Positions 55,932 to 63,326 of a stretch of DNA of 63,326 nucleotides are shown here, in pieces; the stretch's first letter is position 1; each line of letters opens with the position of its first letter. The DNA lies in the NCBI GenBank assembly GCA_964512105.1, contig CAZEGI010000003.1:1-63326 (forward strand), written 5' to 3'. Both the position numbers and the translations under genes were made by a program. This stretch comes from CAZEGI01 sp964512105. GTDB taxonomy: Archaea; Altiarchaeota; Altiarchaeia; IMC4; CAZEGI01. Under the pieces are notes generated by a model. The model did not search any database. It saw nothing but the letters and a program-made list of their open reading frames with translations, and had not been told where the DNA came from.

Positions 55932-55942
55932 CAATATAAAAG
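55932..55942 (+). promoter_or_regulatory. TATA-like box for the DUF63 gene
   Basis: CAATATAAAAG lies 18-28 nt before the ATG at 55960, consistent with a leaderless transcript. Pattern and spacing only. Confidence 0.42.
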
Positions 55943-55959
55943 CGTTCGTAAAGCCCAAA

Positions 55960-56763
55960 ATGATTGAAACCGTTGAAAACTTCGTGGACAGATATTTCAT
56001 CCAGCCAGGTTACGACTGGGTGGACACTCCGACCTACGGTATTCTGCTGGCACTGGGCGCTTTTCTGATAATAAAAATCCTCAAAAAACTGAACGTCATC
56101 GTAAACCGGCGCCTTGTCCTGTCGCTTTTGCCCTTCATTTTTTACGGCGCAACGACGAGAGAGCTCGCGGCGCGCGGTTTTGGGATTTACAGGGAAAGTT
56201 TCTGGCTCGTTTCGCCCGGGATTTATGTTAGCGTGTTCGCTGCCGCATTCGCGACCCTTCTTCTTGGGCTTTTTTTGAACAAGAAACTCGGGATTCCGCA
56301 CACGTCGCCCTTGGTGGTGGTCGGCGGTTTGCTGTCTGCCTACAATTTTTTATTGATAATCATTTATTTGAGGAATATCACGCCGATGCTGCTTGTTTTT
56401 GGATTAACGGCACTTTGGTTTTTGCTCTTATTTTTGATAATAAAAAAATTCAAAGCGGATTTCCTGAAATTCGAGTACAATTACGCGGTTGTCCTCGCAC
56501 ACCTTTTCGACGCATCCGCAACGTTCGTCGGCGTTGACCTGTTCAGCTACGGGGAGCAGCACGTTCTACCGAGTTTTCTGATAGGCTTCACGAAAACCGC
56601 ATCCGTGATGTTCCCGCTGAAGCTTATCGTCGTGATTCCGGTTCTGTATCTCACGGACCGGTGGTCGGAAGACGCACTGACGAGAAGGTTCATAAAGTTC
56701 GTGATGCTGGTGCTCGGCTTGGGTCCAGGCATAAGGGATGTGGTGATGCTTATTTTGGCCTAA
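55960..56763 (+). CDS. DUF63 family membrane protein
   Basis: 267 residues with about seven hydrophobic helices, matching the archaeal DUF63 family. The N-terminal GYDWVDTPTYGILLALG and the middle YNYAVVLAHLFDASATFVGVD agree, as does the C-terminal LGLGPGIRDVVML. An internal PFIFYGATTRELAARG segment with conserved charged residues lies in a helix. Function is unknown. Its end overlaps by four bases the stop of the convergent secreted protein gene. Confidence 0.83.
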   Translation: MIETVENFVDRYFIQPGYDWVDTPTYGILLALGAFLIIKILKKLNVIVNRRLVLSLLPFIFYGATTRELAARGFGIYRESFWLVSPGIYVSVFAAAFATLLLGLFLNKKLGIPHTSPLVVVGGLLSAYNFLLIIIYLRNITPMLLVFGLTALWFLLLFLIIKKFKADFLKFEYNYAVVLAHLFDASATFVGVDLFSYGEQHVLPSFLIGFTKTASVMFPLKLIVVIPVLYLTDRWSEDALTRRFIKFVMLVLGLGPGIRDVVMLILA

Positions 56764-58364
56764 GCTTCAGCGCATTCGTATTCGTCATACCAACTGGAGT
56801 ATACCCACCGACAGTCCGCGGGTGACTTATCGCAATCGCTGCTCGAGTCGCACTCGCCACAGGTCACGCTGCAGTGGTTTGCGTCGCCTTCAGGATAGCA
56901 CTTCACATCGTCCTCGAGTGAATCCCACTCGCACTCGCGGTCAACGCAGCTGGATGAGGTCGTGCAGAAATTGCAACCGTAACTGCAGTGCGTGGTGTTT
57001 GTTTTGAGGTAACATCTGTCCTCATAACTGTCCCAGGCGCATCCGCCCTGCGCGGAGGTCGCGTTGCATGTGGTGTCGTCGCTGCAGAGGGAGCAGTTCG
57101 TAACGCACGAAAGGGTCAGATTGCTACGGCATGTTCCGTTGGTTACGTGAGGGTCCCAGTAGCAACCGGCCGCAGACGTGTTGCAGTTGCTGACGCCGCA
57201 ATACTGGCAGGAGTGGTTGCACGATATGTTCACTATAACGAGCCACATCGGGCTCGATGCGACGTTTCCGTAGGAATCCGTGCAGTTGATGCTCCAGGTG
57301 TAATTCCCGTTGCTAAGGTTTGTCAGGGCAAATTCCTGAACAGCATTTTCGGTTATTGTTGTATCGCTCTGATTGGTCGCATTGTTTACGAAAAGCGTGC
57401 AGTTTGAAACGCTTGCGTAGAAATCGTAAACCGTGTACTGGAAACTCACGTTTCCGTCGGTGTCGGTTGTGCCGTTCCCCGGACTCGTGAGGTTTATGGC
57501 TGGTGGTGTCGTGTCTCTCGCTCCGAGAGAATAATCGCTGAAGTGCGTTAGGTTTATCTGAAGATAATTATCCGTTTCATTTATCGTGGCGTTAAGGTCC
57601 TGCCATGTGCCGTTATACCAGTAAACCTTAAGCGTGGATTCGTTCAGTCCCGAGATTTCGGAATCCGTGTAATAAATTTTGAGAATAATAAAACTGAGAT
57701 TTGCTTCCAGACTGCTGCTTGCGTTAATCCTTATGTTTTTTCCTATCGAGGGAATTGAGAGTGATGTGTTCGTAGGGCTGGTCGCATAGGACGTTACCGT
57801 TACGTTTGCATTTGTAACACCTGCAATTGTATTTATCTCAAGAACGGTGTCCGTGCCTGTCGCATTTACCGTCTTCGTGGTGTTTGCTGTCGTGTTCACC
57901 ATCTCGGAGTAAACCACGGGCTTGAAGACCCGGAAAATCCATAGAGCACTGACGCCGGTATTTGTGAAATTCGATGCATCCGTACAGTTGACGCTCCAGG
58001 AGTAATAGCCGTTCTGCATATCGTTTTTTACGAACTGTTGTGTTAAGGTTTTGTTTACGGTGGCGTTGGTCTGATACAAAGAACCGTTGAGAAACATTGA
58101 ACAATTTGATATTTCGGACCAGTCCGAAATCGTGAAGGTGAACGTGACGTTTCCGTCCTCATCAATGCTGTTGTTTCCCGGGCTTATGAGGTTTATCTGC
58201 GGCGCGTAGGTGTCTGCAACCAGCAGTGGCAGAGACATCATATTCCAGCCGACAAAAAAATTTATGTTCGTGGTGTTCAGGGTAATTGCGGAGTTGAAAA
58301 CCTCCGAAGTCATGCTGCCCGCCGCAAGAGCCAGTATAACCACGAGTAGTGGGTATCTTTTCAT
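56760..58364 (-). CDS. Secreted Ig-like and Cys-repeat surface protein
   Basis: A signal peptide (1-18) leads to an envelope protein of 534 residues. Two Ig-like repeats (INLISPGNNSIDEDGNVTFTF at about 96; NLTSPGNGTTDTDGNVSFQY at about 293) flank a beta-rich PGF-pre-PGF-like region (NTTANTTKTVNATG...). The last 150 residues are four Cys repeats of the form C-x3-C-x2-C...C...C-x-W...C (for example CQYCGVSNCNTSAAGCYW), similar in spacing to PSI domains. Many N-glycosylation sequons. No membrane anchor is evident. Presumably an adhesin or cell-wall component. Confidence 0.8.
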   Translation of the reverse strand: MKRYPLLVVILALAAGSMTSEVFNSAITLNTTNINFFVGWNMMSLPLLVADTYAPQINLISPGNNSIDEDGNVTFTFTISDWSEISNCSMFLNGSLYQTNATVNKTLTQQFVKNDMQNGYYSWSVNCTDASNFTNTGVSALWIFRVFKPVVYSEMVNTTANTTKTVNATGTDTVLEINTIAGVTNANVTVTSYATSPTNTSLSIPSIGKNIRINASSSLEANLSFIILKIYYTDSEISGLNESTLKVYWYNGTWQDLNATINETDNYLQINLTHFSDYSLGARDTTPPAINLTSPGNGTTDTDGNVSFQYTVYDFYASVSNCTLFVNNATNQSDTTITENAVQEFALTNLSNGNYTWSINCTDSYGNVASSPMWLVIVNISCNHSCQYCGVSNCNTSAAGCYWDPHVTNGTCRSNLTLSCVTNCSLCSDDTTCNATSAQGGCAWDSYEDRCYLKTNTTHCSYGCNFCTTSSSCVDRECEWDSLEDDVKCYPEGDANHCSVTCGECDSSSDCDKSPADCRWVYSSWYDEYECAEA

Positions 58365-58409
58365 TGTCTTTTGATATTTATCTTGGGGATATAAAAATCA
58401 CGGAGGGGA

Positions 58410-59009
58410 TTACAACAGGATTATAAACAAATCGAACAAAACACTGCTTATGAAGTGCATCAGGAAACTCGGCAGTATGCTTCTGCATTTCAGGTCCACT
58501 TCGCCGAAGATGTAGCCGACAAAAAACGAATACGGAACCTCAAGCGTCGGTTTGCCGAGGTGGGCCACCGCATACAGCAGCGAATGGATTAGGTTTCCGT
58601 ATCTGGTTTTTTCCGTGAGCGAAAACAGCAGAAAGCCGCGGTAAAAAAACTCCGTGCAGAACATGAGGACGAAAACCGCGGATTCGAAAATGAAAAAATC
58701 ATGCCAGCTGTATCTCGCGGGCTCCCAGATCGGATAGTAGTGCCTAAAATCGCTAAGCGTCGCACCATAAAGCATTATTGGAATTGCAAAAAGAATTAAA
58801 ACGAATGAATACTTCAAACCAAGTTTAAGGTTTCCGCATTGTACTCCAATATTTTTTACTTTTTCTTTTTTTAATGATAAAAAAATCAGGGGCAGGAAAA
58901 TCATCAGGAAAAGATCAAGAACCATAATCTGGAGAAGACCGTAAACCGAAAGTCTGGTTGATAAAATGACCAGCAACGCTATGAGTACCGCGACCAGATG
59001 TTTCATCAT
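58410..59009 (-). CDS. CPBP-family membrane protein (putative CAAX protease-like)
   Basis: 199 residues, six or more helices. The Abi/CPBP core is visible: TEFFYRGFLLFSL corresponds to EExxxRG, LLYAVAHLGKP to the FxxxH motif, and LPSFLMHFISSVLFD to the last His motif. The first Glu of the EE pair is Thr here, so protease activity is uncertain. The ATG overlaps the stop of the RPA gene (ATGA type, four bases), so the two genes are co-translated. Confidence 0.75.
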   Translation of the reverse strand: MMKHLVAVLIALLVILSTRLSVYGLLQIMVLDLFLMIFLPLIFLSLKKEKVKNIGVQCGNLKLGLKYSFVLILFAIPIMLYGATLSDFRHYYPIWEPARYSWHDFFIFESAVFVLMFCTEFFYRGFLLFSLTEKTRYGNLIHSLLYAVAHLGKPTLEVPYSFFVGYIFGEVDLKCRSILPSFLMHFISSVLFDLFIILL

Positions 59010-60628
59010 TCCACAACGTCGTCAACCATGAACTCCAGCTGGTCAGAGAAATCGTTGTATCTGGTTTTTCCTATGAGTTTAATCTCCTTGTTCAAAATTT
59101 TTTCCTTCGCCTCCCTCACAGGGGCGGATTCGTCCTGCCTCTCGCCTATGAGGTTCATCGCGGATTTGAGGTCGGTTTCGAGGATTTTTTCCGCATTGTC
59201 CCGGAACGCAACTGCGCGGATGGTTCCGGTTGCGTCCTCAACGATCGTTGATACTACCATGTTCGCATCTGGGTCAATGTCGCCGCACGACTCGCAGAAC
59301 CACTCGCCCCCGAGGTTCTGGACGCGCTTTCTGCAGGTCGGACAGGTCATGTATATCAGCGGTTTGTTTTCATCGATATCCACAATCCTGCCGCTTATCT
59401 GTATGTAACGCTCGTTGTCCCCGAGCTCGGATATCGCCTTTTCTGTAACAAGCGATTTTTCTATCTGCTCAAGCTCCGGGATTTTTGTTTTCTCGTCTTT
59501 TACGAGGTTGCTGTATTTTCCGACATGGATTTCCGGCTCGTTGTTCATGTTTGCCTTCGAGTATGCGTTCGTAATTCGGATGGCGTCACCCTCTTTCACG
59601 CCCTCAGCCAGTTCCGCCTTTTCGTTCCAGAGAACCACACGCATGGTTCCGGTTTCGTCACCCACGACGAGCGATGCCAGCTTTCCGCCTGAGTAATCCC
59701 TTGGTGGGTAAATCCTCACAATCCGGCAGACGACGTTAAAGGCCGATGCGTCCGGTTTTATTTCGCCTATCTTGAGGTCTGCGGTTTTTTCAAGTTCGGG
59801 AAGGTCCAGTTTCTTGTTGCTCTTTACAATCCTGCTCCTGCTGCTGAGGTGTATCTCAACCCCGCCACCTAACCCCTCCCTTGCGTATGCGTTCTCTATC
59901 TTCACGACCTGCCCATTCGTAAGCTCGAGTTTTGCGTTTTCGCCCCACAGCACTATTCGTCCTTTACCGCTCTTGTCCTCGCCGATGAACGACGCTCTGA
60001 CACCCGTACTTCCGTCGCCCCTTACGAACTCCGTCGGCGGGTAGTATGAAGTCACCCTGCACAATAAGTTCAGAGACATCGCACCCTTTTCAACGCTGCC
60101 AAGGTCGGATATTTTTTCCTCCACGGGTGGAAGCTCCACATCCAGGTGGGCAGGATTGACATTAATGTTAGTTAAAGAACCCGCATGTATCTCCAGAACG
60201 CCCTGATTTTCCTTCACGAAACCGTTTTTCACCAGCAAAATATCGCCCCTGTTTACTTTTTTCGTGATTTCCGCGTTGCTGTCCCACAGGACGAGGCGCA
60301 TTTCACCGGTGCCGTCAATCAGCAGCATGCTTGCAACCGTGCCCTTGGTCTTGTCCTTCTTTTCAAACTCGCGCGACGGAAACACGTCCTTAACGCGGGC
60401 AGCAAGGTTTACCGGTTGCTGTGCGCTTGCGTCCTTGATTTTGGTAAACGTGATGCCTTCCGAACTCAGGTCGATTCCGAATTCCTTTGCAACCGCATAA
60501 ATCGCACCGTAATCCGACAGCAAACCGTGGGTTGCTTTTTTCCGTTCATCCATCTTCACAAGAATTTCCGGCTCTGGAATTCCCGACTCCTTCACGACCC
60601 GCCCTATCAGCTCCTTAACTTCTGTCAT
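59006..60628 (-). CDS. rpa: Replication protein A (single-strand DNA binding)
   Basis: 540 residues with several OB folds. Repeated segments of the form AARVKDVFPSREF...GTVASMLLIDGTGEMRLVLWD, RVTSYYPPTEFVRGDGSTG and RIVRIYPPRDYSGGKLASLVV occur about every 110 residues (three visible), plus a C-terminal OB fold. That last fold has a zinc finger (CPTCRKRVQNLGGEWFCESCG). This is the euryarchaeal RPA41-like or multi-OB single-chain type. It is followed by a CPBP gene in the same unit. Confidence 0.93.
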   Translation of the reverse strand: MTEVKELIGRVVKESGIPEPEILVKMDERKKATHGLLSDYGAIYAVAKEFGIDLSSEGITFTKIKDASAQQPVNLAARVKDVFPSREFEKKDKTKGTVASMLLIDGTGEMRLVLWDSNAEITKKVNRGDILLVKNGFVKENQGVLEIHAGSLTNINVNPAHLDVELPPVEEKISDLGSVEKGAMSLNLLCRVTSYYPPTEFVRGDGSTGVRASFIGEDKSGKGRIVLWGENAKLELTNGQVVKIENAYAREGLGGGVEIHLSSRSRIVKSNKKLDLPELEKTADLKIGEIKPDASAFNVVCRIVRIYPPRDYSGGKLASLVVGDETGTMRVVLWNEKAELAEGVKEGDAIRITNAYSKANMNNEPEIHVGKYSNLVKDEKTKIPELEQIEKSLVTEKAISELGDNERYIQISGRIVDIDENKPLIYMTCPTCRKRVQNLGGEWFCESCGDIDPDANMVVSTIVEDATGTIRAVAFRDNAEKILETDLKSAMNLIGERQDESAPVREAKEKILNKEIKLIGKTRYNDFSDQLEFMVDDVVE

Positions 60629-60694
60629 GGTTTCTTATTATGATTGATAAATAAAAATTAATGAGTTTGATTAATCTATCAAATCCAACGTGAT

Positions 60695-60715
60695 AGGTTT
60701 GAAATTTTCAAACCT
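60695..60715. repeat. Perfect hairpin between nitroreductase and rpa
   Basis: AGGTTTGAA-ATT-TTCAAACCT, a 9-bp stem with a 3-nt loop, five bases after the nitroreductase stop on the minus strand and 66 nt upstream of rpa. It has the same geometry as the small hairpins near the tRNA loci and could terminate the upstream gene. Nothing else is visible in 60629-60720. Confidence 0.55.
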
Positions 60716-60720
60716 CTCAA

Positions 60721-61245
60721 TCACCAATGTTCTTTATGCAAATCAATTTTACGCGGTGTCGGTCTTGGGCTTTCGTCTGGATAACCCAGCGGAATAATCG
60801 CTATCGGTCGGGCATGTTTTGGTATCCCAAGAACCTCGCGCACGGAATCCTCATCAAAGGCACCAATCCAGCAGCTTCCAAGCCCAAGTGCGTAAGCCAT
60901 CAGCAGAATGTTCTGTATCGAGGCGGTTGCATCCTGTATGCAGTACAGGGATGTTCCGCGCTGGCCGTGGGGCAGTGCCTTCTGCTGGTTGACGCACACC
61001 ACTATAACTACTGGGGCATCAAGAATGAAATGCTGTACACCACGCCCGTATTTTGCCTTTACGAGCTCCTCTTTTGTTTTTTGTTCCGTTACCAGAATGA
61101 CGTCCCTTGCCTGCAGGTTTCCCGCGGACGGGGCCCATTCTGCGGCCTCAAGAAGCTTATCTAATTTTTCCTTTTCAACCGGTTTGGATTTGAATTTCCT
61201 TATGCTTCTTCTGTTTTTTATTACTTCCAAAAGGTCAACGTTCAT
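60721..61245 (-). CDS. Nitroreductase-family flavoprotein
   Basis: 174 residues, FMN-dependent NAD(P)H oxidoreductase fold. KNRRSIRKFKSKPVEKEKLDKLLEAAEWAPSAGN is the FMN-phosphate-binding N-terminus, and ATASIQNILLMAYALGLGSCWIGAF and IAIIPLGYPDE complete the pattern. Substrate cannot be assigned. The start overlaps the preceding kinase-like gene by four bases (operon with the kinase upstream). Confidence 0.9.
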   Translation of the reverse strand: MNVDLLEVIKNRRSIRKFKSKPVEKEKLDKLLEAAEWAPSAGNLQARDVILVTEQKTKEELVKAKYGRGVQHFILDAPVVIVVCVNQQKALPHGQRGTSLYCIQDATASIQNILLMAYALGLGSCWIGAFDEDSVREVLGIPKHARPIAIIPLGYPDESPRPTPRKIDLHKEHW

Positions 61246-61778
61246 TTTTTAAAATTTTTCAGAAGTTGCTTTACGCTTGTTTTGAGTTCGTCAATGGACC
61301 CTTCGTTGATAATCACGAAATCGCCCATCGCAATCACGCTGCCGACACCCCAGCCCAGTTCCACAGCATCCCTTTTTTTGAAGCCGTCCTCCGTAACCGT
61401 ATCGTCGTCGCGTTTTCGTTTAAGGAAGCGCTTGAGCCGCGTTTCCGGCGAGGAATGCACAGCCACAACAACCACTTCCTTAAAATTTTCCCTGAAAACA
61501 TCGATTTCCTCAAGACAGCGTGCGCCGTCAATGCACACGATGCTGTTTTTCTTCAGGTAACCCTTAATTTTATCCAAACAAAGAGTGGCCACGACGCCGT
61601 TTCCGTATTTTTTGCGCAGTTCGGTGCTGTATTCCCTGAGGTCCTTCCTGATGCCCTCTTTGTAGATTTTTTCACGAACCGCATCCCCTAAGACCACGAT
61701 GGGTATTTCTGCGGCTCTGACTACTTCGAGAGCGCTGCTCTTGCCTGAACAAGGCATTCCGGTAAAAATCAGAATCAT
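61242..61778 (-). CDS. UPF0200-type P-loop kinase
   Basis: 178 residues with Walker A GMPCSGKSS (7-15), a lid with RLKRFLKRKRDDD (about 114-126) and the sequence VTEDGFKKRDAVELGWGVG typical of the archaeal UPF0200 group. That group is related to adenylate/dephospho-CoA kinases. The exact nucleotide or coenzyme substrate is not established for this family as far as I know. It heads a two-gene unit with the nitroreductase. Confidence 0.8.
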   Translation of the reverse strand: MILIFTGMPCSGKSSALEVVRAAEIPIVVLGDAVREKIYKEGIRKDLREYSTELRKKYGNGVVATLCLDKIKGYLKKNSIVCIDGARCLEEIDVFRENFKEVVVVAVHSSPETRLKRFLKRKRDDDTVTEDGFKKRDAVELGWGVGSVIAMGDFVIINEGSIDELKTSVKQLLKNFKK

Positions 61779-61796
61779 TCCGCCACCAAGAAAAAA

Positions 61797-62345
61797 TCAG
61801 CGTCTTGCCCTAAAAATAACAAGGACAATGATTACTATTATTGCTGCACCGATTACAATCGTGGGCCAGTTCGTGCCGGTTTCCTCCGGCGGTTTTGTGA
61901 TGGGTGTTATTTTTTGGGTTGTTTGTGTCTGTTCGACTGTTGTAGCGGCACCGAGGGGTGGTTTTAGGGTGAGGGTGCCTAGATCCACCACGTTTCCGGC
62001 TTCGCTACCTTTAACGGTGTATCTCGCAGTTCCTTTTTGGTTGCCCTTGGTGATGGATACTTCAATCGTCATGTCTTTAAACTGAATTGAGTTGGGAACC
62101 GTAAATGTCTTGGCGTATTTGCCTTCGGAGCTGACCTTTCCGGTGCTTGAGTCAATCGCCATGCCATCAGGAAGTTTTAAGGTTATTGTATAGTCTGCAT
62201 CGGCTGCTGGGCTTCCATCATCAGAAACGGATTTCCCCATAACAAGGACAGGATATGCTGGCAGACCGCCCATGTCTGCAGGCGCATTAGCTGCAGTTAC
62301 AATCAAAAGTAACAAAAAACCAGCTATTTGCCTTGCAGAGACCAT
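61797..62345 (-). CDS. Secreted, C-terminally membrane-anchored protein
   Basis: 182 residues. A signal peptide (1-20, MVSARQIAGFLLLLIVTAANA) is followed by a transthyretin/carboxypeptidase-regulatory-like domain (KSVSDDGSPAADADYTITLKL). After a Thr-rich linker (TTVEQTQTTQKITPITKPPE) comes a C-terminal transmembrane helix with basic tail (IVIGAAIIVIIVLVIFRARR). The plan matches the partial protein at 62409-63326, so the two are probably a surface-protein pair. No family named. Confidence 0.72.
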   Translation of the reverse strand: MVSARQIAGFLLLLIVTAANAPADMGGLPAYPVLVMGKSVSDDGSPAADADYTITLKLPDGMAIDSSTGKVSSEGKYAKTFTVPNSIQFKDMTIEVSITKGNQKGTARYTVKGSEAGNVVDLGTLTLKPPLGAATTVEQTQTTQKITPITKPPEETGTNWPTIVIGAAIIVIIVLVIFRARR

Positions 62346-62408
62346 TTTAAAAATAAAAAATAAAAAGAAAAGAGGGTTTAAATTTTCCCTCTCCCTTTTT
62401 CCCGTTTT

Positions 62409-63326
62409 TTATTTCTTCGCCTTCGCCCTTGGTGCTTCCTTAGGCGCTGCACCGCCCTTCTTCTTAACTGCGTATACCACTGCTACCACTATTATGATTA
62501 TCACCAGTAGCCACAGCCACATTGTCGACGGAGCTGCTGGTAGTGCAGCTATTGTGGTTGGGACTGTGGTTGGGGCTGTTGTTGCGACTGTTGTTTCGAC
62601 GGTTGTTGGGGCTGTTGTTGCGACTGTTGTTTCGACGGTTGTTGCAACGGTTGTTGGGGCTGTTGTTGCGACTGTTGTTTCGACGGTTGTAACCGCAGGA
62701 ACACATGCCTCAACATCTATTGAAACCTCTTTAGTCCTGTAGCCCGACTCCTCGATGGTCACTGTGTATTCCCCTGCTATTGCCGGGGTAAACTGTGCTG
62801 TTCCATTGGCATCTGTCAATAGATTTTCTATTTTGTGTCCGCCAAAGTACACGTCTGTGTCAATACCCTCCAATCCCTCACCGGTATTCTCATCCTTTAC
62901 TGTTATCACAACGGGGCTGCCCACGCAGTATTTGTCTGACAGTTGGCCATCGATAAGACCCTTCATGGTTACTGTCATGCCCTTGCGGTGGTGTCTTGCG
63001 GCTGCACCTGCTACAACAGATAGTGTTGAGGATGCAGTAGCATTGCCTGTTGAATCCGACGCATTTACTGAACCTGTGTAAGTGGTTCTTGACGCATTCT
63101 CCGCAACGAACACGGTTATGTTAACCGTTGCTGTTGCAGTACCTGCCGTAGTTCCTGAACCGGAACCTGCAATCGAAACGTTGTTGCCCGCGAAGGTGAA
63201 CGTCACGTTCGCGTTGTTCACGGTGGCTGTAACAACGACATTCGCAAGGTTGTTCTTACCTCTGTTGGTTAGTGTTGCGCTCAGGGTTCCATTGGATCCC
63301 GGTTGCACGGATATCGAGGAACTTGA
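62409..63326 (-). CDS. Membrane-anchored surface protein with Thr-rich tandem repeats, 5' end outside window
   Basis: Open at the right edge; 305 residues are visible. A CARDB/Ig-like repeat (SNGTLSATLTNRGKNNLANVV; about 10-100) leads to a CarboxypepD-like segment (ITVKDENTGEGLEGIDTDVYFGG, YTVTIEESGYRTKEVSI). A tandem repeat of TTVETTVATTAP (36-bp DNA unit, about 62560-62700) forms a probable O-glycosylated stalk. A transmembrane helix (WLWLLVIIIIVVAVVYAV) and a Lys/Ala cytoplasmic tail close the protein. Cell-surface protein of unknown role. Confidence 0.8.
   Translation of the reverse strand, partial: SSSSISVQPGSNGTLSATLTNRGKNNLANVVVTATVNNANVTFTFAGNNVSIAGSGSGTTAGTATATVNITVFVAENASRTTYTGSVNASDSTGNATASSTLSVVAGAAARHHRKGMTVTMKGLIDGQLSDKYCVGSPVVITVKDENTGEGLEGIDTDVYFGGHKIENLLTDANGTAQFTPAIAGEYTVTIEESGYRTKEVSIDVEACVPAVTTVETTVATTAPTTVATTVETTVATTAPTTVETTVATTAPTTVPTTIAALPAAPSTMWLWLLVIIIIVVAVVYAVKKKGGAAPKEAPRAKAKK
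62550..62700 (-). repeat. 36-bp tandem repeat in the surface-protein stalk
   Basis: GTTGGGGCTGTTGTTGCGAC plus TGTTTCGACGGTT-type 36-bp units occur three or more times, some with 9-18-bp partial units, and encode TTVETTVATTAP. Copy number may vary between strains and may be collapsed in assembly. Confidence 0.8.

Overview
The window is archaeal chromosome. Ribosomal proteins are of archaeal/eukaryotic type (eL24, eS28, eL7Ae, eL31, eS4). Other archaeal markers are aIF1, aIF6, DnaG primase, HerA, a Hef-type helicase/nuclease, RPA, pelota, Pth2, Trm5 and RNase P protein Rnp1. Several pathways take archaeal forms: 3-dehydroquinate synthase II, FAICAR synthetase PurP, RibL, a UbiA-type ether-lipid prenyltransferase and a short triosephosphate isomerase. 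Many genes have a TATA-like box about 25 nt before the start codon. Genes for purine, arginine/pyrimidine, aromatic, flavin and NAD biosynthesis argue against an extremely reduced parasite. A biosynthetically competent euryarchaeal, Altiarchaeota-like or DPANN-related lineage would fit, but I cannot place it from the sequence alone. Base composition is mid-range by eye. One 100-N scaffold gap points to a draft or metagenomic assembly.

Layout. 1-1744: 3' part missing of a PKD-containing secreted surface protein. 1785-2528: eL24-eS28-eL7Ae. 2600-6642: gltX between two small membrane-protein genes, then DUF1015 and pth2. 6680-16601: aroB', ZIP transporter, srp54, a membrane glycosylation/lipid-kinase operon, a secreted metalloprotease, tRNA-Arg, tandem purP genes and small unknowns. 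16767-23634: dnaG, hef, pheA, aroQ, herA, nadM. 23620-29897: aIF6-eL31, ribL, VanZ-like, nfo, trm5, a tRNA methylthiotransferase, a lipoprotein. 29894-43134: purD, a tRNA-Gln/tRNA-Gly locus, tpiA, DUF460, purF, argJ, rhomboid, carB2, ubiA, a tRNA-Thr locus, phi, pelota, a membrane protein, tRNA-Glu. 43334-55695: one long minus-strand translation superoperon, uL3 to uS10, in which the S10/spc block is joined directly to the str block. 55960-63326: DUF63, Cys-rich and Thr-rich secreted proteins, CPBP, RPA, nitroreductase, a small kinase, and a membrane-anchored surface protein cut by the right edge.

The most unusual content lies between the genes. A family of AT-rich, polypurine/polypyrimidine hairpin elements occurs at least 13 times. 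A typical copy has a pyrimidine tract CCTTTTTCTTTCTT, a short loop and its purine complement. A CGCTGGCG- or CCCTTGGG-type middle follows, then a second AAAAAGAAAG arm, often with a terminal hairpin. Copies lie against tRNA 3' ends, inside the introns of tRNA-Gly(TCC) and tRNA-Thr(GGT), and between duplicated fragments of genes or tRNAs (17-35 nt direct repeats). Around them are many perfect hairpins with different 7-9 bp stems and mostly 3-nt loops, several nested in one another. I regard this set of hairpins, target-like duplications and tRNA fragments as the strongest candidate for an undescribed system in the window. An AT-rich gene at 2688-3008 is likewise bracketed by a perfect 20-nt duplication of the end of gltX.
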